NCBI GenBank assembly: GCA_946965045.2 | Contig: OX337234.1 | Coordinates: forward strand, 1,798,001-1,862,000 | Reading direction: 5' to 3' | DNA from: Epithemia pelagica | Taxonomy: Eukaryota > Bacillariophyta > Bacillariophyceae > Surirellales > Surirellaceae | DNA: 64,000 bases | In this document: one piece after another, positions 55,091 to 64,000 of the stretch | Position numbering within the stretch: the first letter of the stretch is position 1 | Layout: each line of letters begins with the position of its first letter | The notes under the pieces: model-generated | Database searches by the model: none | What the model was told of the DNA's origin: nothing | Seen by the model: only the letters and a program-made list of their open reading frames with translations | Program-made: the position numbers and the translations under genes

Positions 55091-56089
55091 ATGCCACCAG
55101 TCCCCAACCACCCATGGCAAGGTGTTGCCTTTCCTGTCACCCCCCCTCACATGCTCTTTCATGGCTTGGAGATGCTGGGCCGGGTTGCTGGAGCTCCGGA
55201 CAACGCGTACCGTCGTTTCATTTCGTTCTACGGTACGGATCCACTCGTAGTTGCTATCCTATGGCTAGAGCTACAGAATTGGATCACACAGCTGAATGGC
55301 TGTGTCCTTAATCATCTATTTTGGTCTCTTTATTTTCTAAAGAACTATGGGACAGAGGCCCAACATGCTGCTGTGTTCCATGTCGATGAGAAAACACTTC
55401 GAAAATGGGTGTGGTTCATTCTCAAAGGAATGACCACACTCCGCGTACAATTTGTAAGTTCTGTGGTCAGTGACATTCTAACTCCCCCACGAAATCCCCC
55501 ACTCACCAATTTTTTCTCTACCTGTTTCTGTACACAGATAAGATTGGGTAACCGCTTCATGCAAGACACCCACCAGCGCTCAGCGCTGGTCGTAGATGGA
55601 ACCGACTATAGAATCTTCGAGCCTAGGGCACTAGGTTTTAACCCTGGTTGGTTTTCGCACAAATTTCGTGGTCCGGGTGTCCGTTGGGAGGTAGCCACGT
55701 GTATTAACACGGGTTGGATAGTTTGGATCCACGGCCCTTTCCCTTGCGGGACCTACTCGGATCTTCGTATTTATCGCATGGCCTTGAAGACCCACTTGCT
55801 TCCTGGGGAGCGTGTGGTAGCGGATGGAACGTACAAAGACCCTACCGTCATTCTCAAACAACAAGCTCGGAATCCCGAACACGCACGTGAGATGGCCCTT
55901 GCTCGCTCTCGCCATGAGATCGTCAACGGACGATTCAAGGACTTCGGTGCGCTCTCTCAAGTTTTTCGTCATGACCGAAACAAGCACCGCTTTGTATTTA
56001 CTCCTATTGCTGTCATCACACAGCTAGAAATCATGACTGGGGGTGCACCTTTCGACATCACCGCTCAGCACAACCATGCTCTCGCCTAA
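55091..56089 (+). CDS. PIF/Harbinger-like DDE transposase
   Basis: Exons 55091-55453 and 55538-56089 flank an 84-nt GTAAGT..TACACAG intron that is itself in frame without stops. Spliced length is 304 residues. The N-terminal half has helix-rich sequence (RFISFYGTDPLVVAILWLEL, FHVDEKTLRKWVWFILKGMT). The DDE_4-type catalytic residues appear in order: D141 in SALVVDGTDYRIFEP, D217 in ERVVADGTYKDP and E248 in ARSRHEIVNGRFKDF. Between them, WFSHKFRGPGVRWEVATCIN is the usual strand region of this family. The gene is uninterrupted and all three acidic residues are present, so it could be active. Two accessory genes diverge from it. I did not find its terminal inverted repeats. Confidence 0.85.
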   Translation: MPPVPNHPWQGVAFPVTPPHMLFHGLEMLGRVAGAPDNAYRRFISFYGTDPLVVAILWLELQNWITQLNGCVLNHLFWSLYFLKNYGTEAQHAAVFHVDEKTLRKWVWFILKGMTTLRVQFVSSVVSDILTPPRNPPLTNFFSTCFCTQIRLGNRFMQDTHQRSALVVDGTDYRIFEPRALGFNPGWFSHKFRGPGVRWEVATCINTGWIVWIHGPFPCGTYSDLRIYRMALKTHLLPGERVVADGTYKDPTVILKQQARNPEHAREMALARSRHEIVNGRFKDFGALSQVFRHDRNKHRFVFTPIAVITQLEIMTGGAPFDITAQHNHALA

Positions 56090-56903
56090 ATGCATGGTCT
56101 CTAGATCACTTGAGATTGCATCTAGCTAGATTGCCATTCGACCTTTAGAGTCTAGAGTGGCCATAATCATTCTGCTAGTAGACATCATACATGCTATGTG
56201 TCCTTATGCATTTTCTACGTAGCTACTACTCCTCTAGTACTACTCCTACTCTAGGAGTACAAGGGCAAGTCAAGTAGTGGGTAGCTACCCGTAATGCCTT
56301 GTTACTTACTCCTTCTGTCAGACGTCAGTGATATATTCACTGACATGATGTCAGTCGGATTTCAGACGAACTGAAATGAAAGATCGGAGCTAAAGTTAAC
56401 TGCTTACTAGTTCATTCGCACCACAGACTGTATTTCTAAAAAACCAAGAGGAGACTTGATGTGATTGCAATCTCATCTATGTATTGGCTACTCTCTCTAG
56501 TCTTCTATGCAATACCAGTCGTGGTGATTCTAAAGGGGCCCATAGTTCCGCAAGTAAACAACTATTTAGAACAATTTGTTAAACTAGGGCTGCGGCAAGG
56601 ACGAAGGTGACCTTATCATAGCATCAGCTTCATGGCTGTACATCCTGGTCATCTACGTCATTCCCGTACCTTCCGGGGTGATTGGAGAAAGGATGAATTC
56701 TTTCACTTGGCAGCGAAAAGATGTGGGAAACGAAATGGAACGGTTCCCTTCCTACCTCCAAGCGGTTTTAGAGTAAATTTCACATATTGTGAATCTTTAT
56801 TTAGTGATCTCGACTTCGCCATGCCTGAGTGTAGTCAGAGACCAATGCGTGGCCTGCGCGTGCCATCCACAATCCACCCCCCAATCACTTATTCGTGTCG
56901 TAA
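56090..56903. other. No gene; contains a perfect hairpin
   Basis: The inverted repeat GTCAGTGA-TATAT-TCACTGAC lies at 56324-56344 and a weaker one (CTCCTA..TAGGAG) at about 56240-56258. A short plus-strand frame at 56632-57063 runs into MITE 2 and is not considered real. Confidence 0.55.
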
Positions 56904-57423
56904 GGCCATTCCTATAGCATTGACAAAACCAAACCTGAAGCGTGACGTCATCACTAAATTCAGTTTTGGCGCGTTTCGCCGTCCTATAGCACCGGCAAAA
57001 CCAAAACCCGATTCCGCGCTGCATTCCCCCAAGGCCCCCAACAGTCCCCATATTCACTTTTAATAGTTGAATACTAAAAGTTTTGAAAGTAGGACATCAA
57101 GCCCGCATGTTTCATGTAGCCTCATTGGGGTTAGGGTGACCGTTGAAGTCGAACGCGCGCCGCGCATATAGTAACCGTCATTTGTCATTTCTGTAGGAAA
57201 AACATACACTAGCATAGATAAAACACTATCCCTAATGTCATTTCGGATTATCCCTAATGGTAAAAATTGGTTTGGAGGGTTAAAAAAATTACAAAACCTG
57301 CGCTCAGCTTTTGTCGTTGCAAAACCTGAAATGACAGAAAACCCGGATTTGACGTCATATTTCCGGGTTTTTCGTGACGTGTCACGCTTCAGGTTTGGTT
57401 TTGTCGATGCTATAGGAACGGCC
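56904..57423. mobile_element. MITE 2, 520 bp, with 43-bp inverted termini and TAA duplication
   Basis: Ends read GGCCATTCCTATAGCATTGA... and, inverted, GGCCGTTCCTATAGCATCGA..., both continuing CAAAACCAAACCTGAAGCGT, with two mismatches in 43 bp. TAA flanks it at 56901-56903 and 57424-57426, the classic PIF/Harbinger target. An internal second copy of the terminal motif lies at about 56982-57010. TGACGTCA occurs at 56943-56950 and 57350-57357. It shares layout and interior blocks with MITE 1. It lies 0.8 kb from a Harbinger transposase, but its termini were not found around that gene. Confidence 0.9.
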
Positions 57424-57653
57424 TAACGAAAGCAAGTTCCAATTCAAACAAAAGACTAAGCTTAGAAACTACGTAGCTTGGATCCGCCTTCCAAGTACAG
57501 AGGTAATGGGTAAATGACTATGACCGTTGGATTCGCATTCTTCCCCCCCAATGTCCCCAAGGACCGGGACTGATCTTTCCAGTCCCGACCACCCGAATTA
57601 AACAGTCCCCGCAAGTATCAAAACTGGAAGATAACATTTTTTGGGACTTGCTC
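57424..57653. other. Probable start of the 3' LTR region of Copia element B
   Basis: On the minus strand TGTTGAGCAAGTCCC begins at about 57654, 20 bp after the pol stop, and TGTTGA is a usual Copia LTR start. The other LTR lies outside the window, so length and end cannot be set. The repeated GGGACTGGAAAGATCAGTCCC region (57568-57592) is a strong hairpin. Confidence 0.4.
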
Positions 57654-57673
57654 AACAATCAACGACGGGGCGA

Positions 57674-59040
57674 CTACAAGTCGGCAGCATTCGTAGATGC
57701 GATGGTCGGTGGTCCACTCATGCCGAAAGCGGAAGAATATGTGAACTGAGAGATGAGGGCATTGCGACGTTCACGGGGCAAGATCTTCGTAAATAGGTCG
57801 GCCAAGTTTGTTTCGGTATCTTCTTTGCCAACTCGCAAGATCGAGGCGGCCGCAGCCTCTCGGACGGAATGGTAGTTGATGGCATTATGGCGTTTGGAAA
57901 GAATCGATGAAGGGAGGCTGGTATTTTTTACCACCCCGCGATTATCACACAGGACATCTGCGGGTGCTACAACGGGCACGCCGAACATTCGAAGCTTGTA
58001 TCGAAGCTCGATGATCATCTCCTTGGCGATCCGCAAAGCAACAAATTCGCTTCCGAAACTGGAGGTCTCGACGGTGTTCTGTCGTTTCGAATATTAGAGT
58101 ATCGGTGCGTTCTGTAAAAAAATGTGTATGCCACTGTGAGATCGACGGGTAACAACATTCCCAGCGTGGTCAGCATCAACGAAGCACGTGATCTTTATCG
58201 GGCTTCCTAGCGGCTCGGGCATGTTGGGTGGCAGCTCTTCAACGACGTCCCCGTAAAATTCTTTCCATTCCGCAATGGGTACTTGCGCGAAGCAACTATC
58301 ATCGAGTGTCACGTCTTTAGCGTCAAACACAATCTTCAACTTCAGATGTTTCTTAACAAAGGCAAAGATATGATACACGGCCTCAAGGTGGCCGGCTCTC
58401 GGGTTCGCAAGATATTGGGACATCAGCGACACTTCAAGATAGATGTCAAGCCTCCCCAATTCGACCGCCCAACGCAGGATTCCAATCAACTGTTGGTACC
58501 TGTTTGTCAACTCTGGCCCCAACTCTGGGGTTGTGTCCAATTCGGGCTTATAAGAAGCAACAATAGGCACTCTGGCCGTGGTTTTCAAGTGTTGCCCGTC
58601 CCCGTCTTTTTCTAACATGTCCTCCACAATCTTTATGGCGTTTCCCAGGTACTTTTTACTGGTCATGCCCCAAGCCCATTGCCCATCAGGAAGGCTGTGC
58701 TTGTATATTTGGGCGCCGAGATAGACACTTGGTTCCCCAATGCTTCCGGATTGAATCTTATAGTATCCGTCAATCTCGTCCAACACTGGCTTAGGATCGG
58801 CACTAACCAGTAGTATGTCGTGGACATAGACTAGGATTAGCTCATAATATTCCTCGCCGTTTGCCCGTCTAGCCCGCCTTCTCAACACGCAAGGGTCGGC
58901 CCTTGTGTCAGCGAAACCCATCTCGTAGAGGGTATTCATCAACGTAATCCTCCAACTAGCCCCGGATGATTTCAATCCGTATAACGCTCGTGTCATCACA
59001 CATACCTTTCCTTTATCCTCGTTCCCTACTAACTCCATAC
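57674..59040 (-). pseudogene. Copia element B RT (second half) and RNase H
   Basis: Begins after the insertion with EDKGKVCVMTRALYGLKSSG. The active site reads LILVYVHDILLVS, with His in place of the first Asp of YVDD, which should abolish polymerisation. Then LIGILRWAVELGRLDIYLEV, ITCFVDADHAGNVVTRRSHS (RNase H), a TAA at 58094-58096 where W is usual, and in the same frame KRQNTVETSSFGSEFVALRI, VLCDNRGVVKNTSLPSSILS and ETNLADLFTKILPRERRNAL. It ends at 57674. Confidence 0.9.
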
Positions 59041-59420
59041 CAGACTGTGTAGGTAGTTCGTCTCACATTTTTATACTACAGTAGGAATTTTTTGTACGAT
59101 CGGGAAGTAGTTTCGTGCGAGTCGCGCGGTTTCCCTCTCGTGTGTGACACTTGTGTGACACTTGTGTGACACTTTGTGACATGGCTTCCAGGAATTTCTC
59201 ACTACCTACACAGCCTGATAGGGAGTAAGTTTACTACTTCCCTGTGTCTGGCCGTCCTCTCGCGTCGGGCGCGCCCGGCTTGTCGGGAGAATGACTCGAC
59301 GGGCAATTGTCTTGTCGGGCGTGCGCCCTCCTCGACCATTGCCCTCCTCGTCATTCTACCCTCCGCGCCGGGCGGTCCCTCCTTGAAAGGACTCAACACC
59401 GGGAAGTATTAATACTACTT
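59041..59420 (-). mobile_element. Insertion of about 380 bp inside element B RT, possibly a solo LTR
   Basis: The RT frame is split between KVWFLGGPE and EDKGKVCV, residues that normally lie side by side. The inserted DNA, read on the minus strand, has AGTAGTATTAATACTTCCC, TGTTGAGTCCTTTCAAGGAG, a GC-rich middle (GCCCGACAAG, CCCGACAAGCCGGGCG), three TGTCACACAAG-type repeats, a possible TATA box (GTATAAAAA at about 59076) and ends near CTACCTACACA. Fragments of it occur at 32385-32500 and 34985-35066. TGTTGA...CTACACA would suit an LTR, hence solo LTR is one option; ends and target duplication are not clear. Confidence 0.6.
59045..59219. repeat. Inverted repeat inside the 380-bp insertion
   Basis: CAGACTGTGTAGGTAGT at 59043 and ACTACCTACACAGCCTG ending at 59219 are inverted copies with one mismatch in 17, about 175 bp apart. 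This could be a small MITE within the insertion or a structural part of it. Confidence 0.6.
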
Positions 59421-62400
59421 CCGGCCCACCTAGGAACCAGACTTTTTCACGACACGGGGCGTTCAGGTACGCGTTCCCGATGTCACAGGCCATCACCTCA
59501 AGGCCGTTCAGTGCCGCAATCAGGAACGCCATCCTGATTGAATCCCGACTTACCACGCTCGAGTATGTCAAGCTCGTTGGCGCATCAGTCAGATGCCCGC
59601 CCGCTACCAGACGTGCTTTTCTCGTTAGATCAAGCTTGATATCGAAAACCATATGGCACGTGATTTCCGTGTACCCAATGAGTTGTCGCCCGGCGCGTAC
59701 TCGATCTATATCTAGGTCTTCTCTCGCTTCCCAGGCTATTTTGACTGCTTTTAGCTCCTTGTCGATAGCTTTCCTCCAGTAATCCGTCCCCGTCTGTTCG
59801 TCGATAGCCAAGGCTTCTTCGACCGAATGCGGTAACCGGATTCCGAACTTGCTCGTTGTCTTCCAATATTTCTTTTTAACCTTATTTATCATCCGCTGCA
59901 TGTGGTTTCGTGTCTCTGGCACCCACCAATGGAATGCCGGTTCTGTTTCTATCTGTTGGGCCACAGCGTATTCGGCTAAATCGATAGGATATCCATCCTT
60001 GACATCTTTCAATGGCATCCACACTTGGGATCCGTCTACCAGTTCGACTGCGATCTCCCAACCTTTGGTTGTTCGCTTCGGATGACGATTCCCATTCAAT
60101 CCAACATGGAACCCATCCTCCTTTGGGACAGCGTCCCCGTTTTTTTGATGCCCTACAATTTCTCTCACCAGCAAGAAATTGTTCCCGTCGTCATCCACCT
60201 TGGCATACAGGTTTGCCGCGACGATATTCGCCGTATACTCGTGGATAAGACCCCCAGGAAACTTCACTTCGTAAGTGCGGGAATCAAATAAGGGGTTTTT
60301 GTGTTTCTTGCCAATAGGCTTCCCGTCTAACCCTTTCTGTCGTTTTGTGACCGTACCCACCATGTTCTCGCCTCCGATGTCCATTCGGATCTGGGCACCG
60401 ACATACTTGTCGTATTGGCTGCCCATATCGTCGGCGTCAGGCGTCTGTTCTTCTATCATCTGTCCGTAGTCCTCGTCGGACGGGACCAATCCGCGTCGTC
60501 GCCACTCTTCCTCGTCGTCTTCGACGTCTTCCAGGTACCCGGGTCGGCCATCGCCGTCGTCTTTGAAGTTTGTGTCATCCAACCGTTCTGCGACAATCAA
60601 CCGGAAATTCCGAATTTTTTCGCGAACATCTTCTTTCTCCTGGTCCTCTTTTGTCACATGCTGCACCGTCGTCCGTGTTATCACTTTCCCAGACTTGGTT
60701 AGCACCCAGTAACACAAGTCACTACCGATGCGATGAGCAATGCCGAGCCAATACCCCAGATGATATTGCTCGTCGGCGGTGTCGGTCTTTTGGTTGGTAT
60801 GATACCAAACCAAGTCAAAGAATTGGAAATCAATCCACTCCGATATATCAGGCGTCTCCCCAGTGAGTCGTTCAATTCCGGTACGACCGTCCTGTCCCCG
60901 GGCGACTCGACTGAGGAGGCCCGCCTCATATACTAACCCGTAGTCCCACAATTGATTCGGAACACGTCTTTTATTCATCCTTTGCCTCCAGCGCTGCTTG
61001 AGAAGGCCAATCTCTCGTTCGGCTTTGTGGTTTTGCTTGCCAGTGCCTTTTTCGGAATAATGAAACTGGATTCGATGAAAACAACCAAGTTTCGCAAACA
61101 TGGTGGCTGCACCTGTCTGCTCAGTAGCAAGATCGGCAGTCAAGTGTTCGGGCACGCCCACATTGTCAATAAATTCTGCCAGAGCTTGACCGGCATGGCT
61201 TTTCGAGGCCATCGGGTATACTGCTGTAAACTGCCCGTCTGTAAAGACCTGGGCGCACTTCTTTCCTGCTAATGAAAGCGTTTTACTAAACAACGTATTT
61301 GTGTAGATGCGTGTGTTGAGCCGATTACGATGCAACGCAAGGTTATCCACGCGGTAACACCGCGTAATAGGTGCAACCGCAGTACGGACTCCCTGTTGGG
61401 TGGTCACTCGGAGGGTGTTACGTGCCGTTCCGAGTCCAATATTCCATTTGCGACTGAGTGACTCCGGTAAAACTCCAGAGTGTCGCGAACTCGCGACCTG
61501 ATGCAGGGAAGTAAGGGCGTGACCAAGACCATTTGGATCCAACGCGATTGAAACTTTCCCGATTTCGCTACTGGCAATCGCATGTGCCTCCTCATACGGA
61601 CTCGCGCCAAGTAGCCACGATAAATCAACTTTCTTCGGGTCCCAGCTTTCCTGCCTCGTGATGACCACGTCCGGCAAATTTTCGATTTCATGGTGACTCG
61701 GGGCACGGGACTCAAAGTACACCGTCGTCCCCTCCATCTTGAATGGCACGTGGATCCCATCGACCCAAATGCTGAATCCATCTGCTCCCTGGCGCGTTGG
61801 GTCGTCCCTGACCTCATGCCCCGCATGGCGGATCTGGTTCTGATTTAATAAAGTTTTAGACAAATTCTTCCCGAACCACAACATTTGGTGGCCGATTATG
61901 ATCGTTTCTAGACCACTTTTCTCGTCCCGAATCAAGGTGGCACATGTTGCCACTAGGACATGGCTCTTTCCAACTTGATTGCCTGCGAAATCGTTCACAG
62001 CGCATTCCATCCCAGTCGTCTCGACCAGGGTCCAATTCTCACCGGCGCAACAAGTGTCCGCCATCGTGTCCATCTCGTTTCGTCCGAGCACTGGCACACT
62101 CGAATTCTTGGTATCCAACAACCAACCCTTTTCGACTTGTCCTACGAGTCGTCGTGGCCCACAAGTCACCATGGAGACATCCCTTCCGTCGCCGGCCGTC
62201 GGATATGCCCCTGCCCCGAACCTGCGGCCATTGGTACCACCACGATCCCCCGTCTGATCGTCGGTCTGTGTATCCGGTGCTCGCTGCCCTTCAGCACAAT
62301 TCTCGTCGGTCTGGACGTTTCCAACGTCACGTCCCCCTCTGTTGCCGCCACCCTGGGCGTTCCCCCGACCATTTCCTTGGCCGTTTCCCCTGTTTCTACT

Positions 62401-62499
62401 GCGGCTGCCTCCACGGCCATTGCCACCATTTCCTTGGTTCCTCAGCCGTGCCCTTTCCTGGAACACGTACTGCTGCCCGGTCGTCCCAAGGGTAGCCAT
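59421..62499 (-). pseudogene. Copia element B pol: protease, integrase, RT first half
   Basis: The frame runs uninterrupted for over 1000 residues. It starts, in the frame of gag, with an Arg/Gly/Asn-rich RNA-binding stretch (GNGGNGRGGSRSRNRGNGQG). The protease-like NEMDTMADTCCAGENW follows, then the pre-integrase region, integrase (VFTDGQFTAVYPMA, HLTADLATEQTG, GTGKQNHKAEREIGLLKQRW), a long acidic linker, and RT (YSSVVSRDSIRMAFLIAALN, GLEVMACDIGNAYLNAPCRE) up to the insertion at 59420. It would make the catalytic proteins of the element. The only damage in this part is the insertion. Confidence 0.9.
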
Positions 62500-62625
62500 T
62501 TCTTGGTCGGTAAAGCGACGGTTGACGTCTGTGACGTCGACTCCATACAGGGTGTAAACGCCATTTGCGTGGCTCAGCCCTTGGATTTGCTGAGGGCGGG
62601 AGTTGGTCTCGGAAACGAAACGATG

Positions 62626-64000
62626 TCAGTTTCCACCACGAGTCCCCTCAACTACCACCTGAGGAAACAGCTCGGATACCTCCGTAGAGATGTAAGAGAT
62701 GGCGCCATGCAAGTCAGAGCGGAAGTTGCTCCTGACGTGGCCCTTGATAACGGCAAACTCGGCCGTGTTAATCTTGATGTTTTCGAGCAACGCTCGCACT
62801 TGGTTTGAGGGGGTGCGAGGATTTGGGGTGTTCTCCAGCGTTCGAAAGGCTCGGAGGATCTTAGCAGCATAAGCGTCAAAACTAAAGACGTGCTCATTAT
62901 TATAGAAGAGGTTTTCCAACACTGCTTCCGCTTTAATGATTCTCTTCTCCTTTTGCCCGCCACCATCATAGTGGGCAACAAGGGCCATCCAAGCGCCTCT
63001 TCCATCCTGTTGGGACTGGAAGGGCTGGATCCAGGTCGCGGGTTGATCCTTAACCCGATCGCTTAGCAAGCGAAAGACTTGACGGTTGTCTTCACGGAAG
63101 AAAGGTCCAGTTAGAGGATAACTATATTTTTCACGTTCGCTAGGGGTAGCAAACACGTGACCAGGCTCTAGCTCGAGCCTAATAACATAGTCCAGCGGAG
63201 CTTTCTGCTTTCCCGACACATGGGATAGATATGTGGGGAATTCTTGGGACCATTCCTCCCACGCATCCTCCTTGAGGATGTCTGGTTTTATATCAGGTGA
63301 CGTGTCGGTCGTGTCCTCAATTTCCATGCCGTCGAGGGCATCGGAAAGAGTTCCTGCATCAAACTCGCCCGCATAGATAATACGTCCTTGTCGTCGGGCT
63401 TTCCTGGCCCAGAAACAGAGGCCTTGAATGTTCTTCACGACTCCCGTCGGAATGCTAATAGGCGGGTTTCGCTTTTCCAGGCGAGATGCCAGCTGAGATA
63501 CGTCATCCGCGGACATTCTCCCGAAAGCTTGAAGGGAATTAAGCCGTTCTGTGACTTCAAGCACTTGAATTTCGGTCGGGTCGGCCCCGCACACCGTCAA
63601 GGCGAGTCCAACAGCAGATAAGGGTAAGGGTGGTCCAGCGCCATGTCCGGCGCCTCTTCCAGCACCTCCTCCTCCTCCTCCTGGCGCTCCTCCACCGCCA
63701 CCGCCGGCTCCACCGCCGGCTCCACCACCGGCTCCACCGCCAGCTCCATCACCGGCGCCACCACCGGCACCACCTCCGGTACCTCCCGTGCCTCCTCCGG
63801 CACCTTCACCTCCGCCGGTGCTTCCTCCGGTGCCGCCTGCACCGTGTCCTCCGCCGCTCCCGGCGTTGCCAGTTGCACCTCCTGCGGTGCGCCTGCTAGT
63901 CCCTCCGTGGGTACTCGTTCCAGTACCAGCGCCTCCTGCGCTCATTCCTCCGCCTCCAGCGGCGTTCCCGCGATCCGTGACATCAGGATCGCCCGTGTTG
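62626..64000 (-). CDS. Copia element B gag, Gly-rich N-terminus, partial
   Basis: Open from the window edge (so the true start is unseen; MSAGGAGTGTSTHGGT at 63945 is only the first internal Met) to a TGA at 62626-62628. About 100 residues of Gly/Ala/Thr low complexity lead into a helical gag: EIQVLEVTERLNSLQAFGRM, WIQPFQSQQDGRGAWMALVA, FDAYAAKILRAFRTLENTPN and VRALLENIKINTAEFAVIKG, ending VVVEGTRGGN. It resembles element A gag in the DGRGAW.AL..HYDG block. It would form the particle. Beyond the TGA the same frame continues, without another stop, into pol. Confidence 0.85.
   Translation of the reverse strand, partial: NTGDPDVTDRGNAAGGGGMSAGGAGTGTSTHGGTSRRTAGGATGNAGSGGGHGAGGTGGSTGGGEGAGGGTGGTGGGAGGGAGDGAGGGAGGGAGGGAGGGGGGAPGGGGGGAGRGAGHGAGPPLPLSAVGLALTVCGADPTEIQVLEVTERLNSLQAFGRMSADDVSQLASRLEKRNPPISIPTGVVKNIQGLCFWARKARRQGRIIYAGEFDAGTLSDALDGMEIEDTTDTSPDIKPDILKEDAWEEWSQEFPTYLSHVSGKQKAPLDYVIRLELEPGHVFATPSEREKYSYPLTGPFFREDNRQVFRLLSDRVKDQPATWIQPFQSQQDGRGAWMALVAHYDGGGQKEKRIIKAEAVLENLFYNNEHVFSFDAYAAKILRAFRTLENTPNPRTPSNQVRALLENIKINTAEFAVIKGHVRSNFRSDLHGAISYISTEVSELFPQVVVEGTRGGN

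Larger units (their letters stand above)
57654..64000 (-). mobile_element. Copia LTR retrotransposon element B, truncated by the window edge
   Basis: A second Copia element, leftward, different in sequence from element A. Gag (to 62626), protease, integrase, RT and RNase H follow in order, all in one frame except at the insertion 59041-59420. In-frame stops at 62626-62628 (TGA) and 58094-58096 (TAA) and a damaged RT active site indicate a defective copy. The gag frame is open up to the last base of the window; the 5' LTR is not included. Confidence 0.92.

Noticed and set aside
56632-57063. 143-residue plus-strand frame
   Set aside because: More than a third of it lies inside MITE 2, and it has no family resemblance.
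62500-62700. Selenocysteine or stop recoding to explain in-frame TGA codons
   Set aside because: Interruptions also include TAA and TAG, occur in unrelated elements, and are accompanied by frameshifts. Host genes use TAA and TAG as normal stops. Decay is simpler.
61944-62808. Plus-strand frames of 183 and 282 residues
   Set aside because: They lie antisense to the clear gag-pol frame of Copia B, and their composition reflects its Arg/Gly codons.
63597-63899. Glu/Val- or His/Arg-rich frames opposite the Gly-rich gag start
   Set aside because: They are alternative readings of the GGN repeat that encodes poly-Gly in gag.

Overview
The window reads as nuclear DNA of a stramenopile alga, most likely a diatom. 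The reasons are Copia retrotransposons of the type common in diatoms (SKIW.ISHEDA.RTL signature before the integrase core), a stramenopile-type Crypton-like tyrosine recombinase, short GT-AG introns, and host genes on both strands without operons. The species cannot be named from sequence alone. About 90 percent of the window is transposable elements, their decayed remains, and local tandem repeats. Ordinary host genes occupy only about 5 kb.

Layout. 1-2.1 kb: no gene, old direct repeats. 2.3-2.9 kb: remnant of a Copia reverse transcriptase (minus). 3.6-12.4 kb: a MULE-type region. A Mutator-like transposase with a SWIM zinc finger (plus, broken) ends 20 bp from the end of a converging, unidentified protein of roughly 700 residues (minus, broken at four points), whose 5' end lies at the edge of a 177-bp tandem array. 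12.4-19.6 kb: decayed coding fragments (coiled-coil membrane protein and paralogue, SET-domain remnant, reverse-transcriptase remnant) among many short tandem repeats. 19.58-26.11 kb: a complete Copia element (minus) with 140-bp LTRs differing at one base, 4-bp flanking repeats, and gag-pol broken by stops and frameshifts. 26.5-41.8 kb: mosaic of remnants (non-LTR RT, protease, Copia RNase H tails, gag pieces, pogo-like transposase) and one MITE at 35.17-35.62 kb. 42.16-44.32 kb: nearly intact Crypton-like recombinase (minus). 45.3-46.1 kb: degenerate tandem repeats with a G16 tract.

Host island, 47.5-52.5 kb: a DEAD-box RNA helicase with GUCT-like and RGG-like C-terminus and a probable mitochondrial presequence (minus, three exons); a PRA1-family membrane protein (plus, two exons) divergent from it; and a TrmO-type tRNA methyltransferase (minus, single exon).

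52.9-57.4 kb: a PIF/Harbinger-like cluster with transposase (plus, one intron), a divergent small charged protein (minus, one intron), and a 274-residue protein of unknown function (minus). A 520-bp MITE with TAA target duplication follows. It is related to the MITE at 35.2 kb, and both carry TGACGTCA palindromes near both ends. 57.65 kb to the window edge: a second Copia element (minus) with gag and pol in one frame separated by a single TGA, a damaged RT active site (YVHD), and a 380-bp insertion in the RT region that has relatives at 32.4 and 35.0 kb.

The parts most deserving follow-up are the convergent two-gene MULE unit, the three-gene Harbinger cluster with CRE-bearing MITEs, and the excess of TGA nonsense codons in otherwise open element genes.
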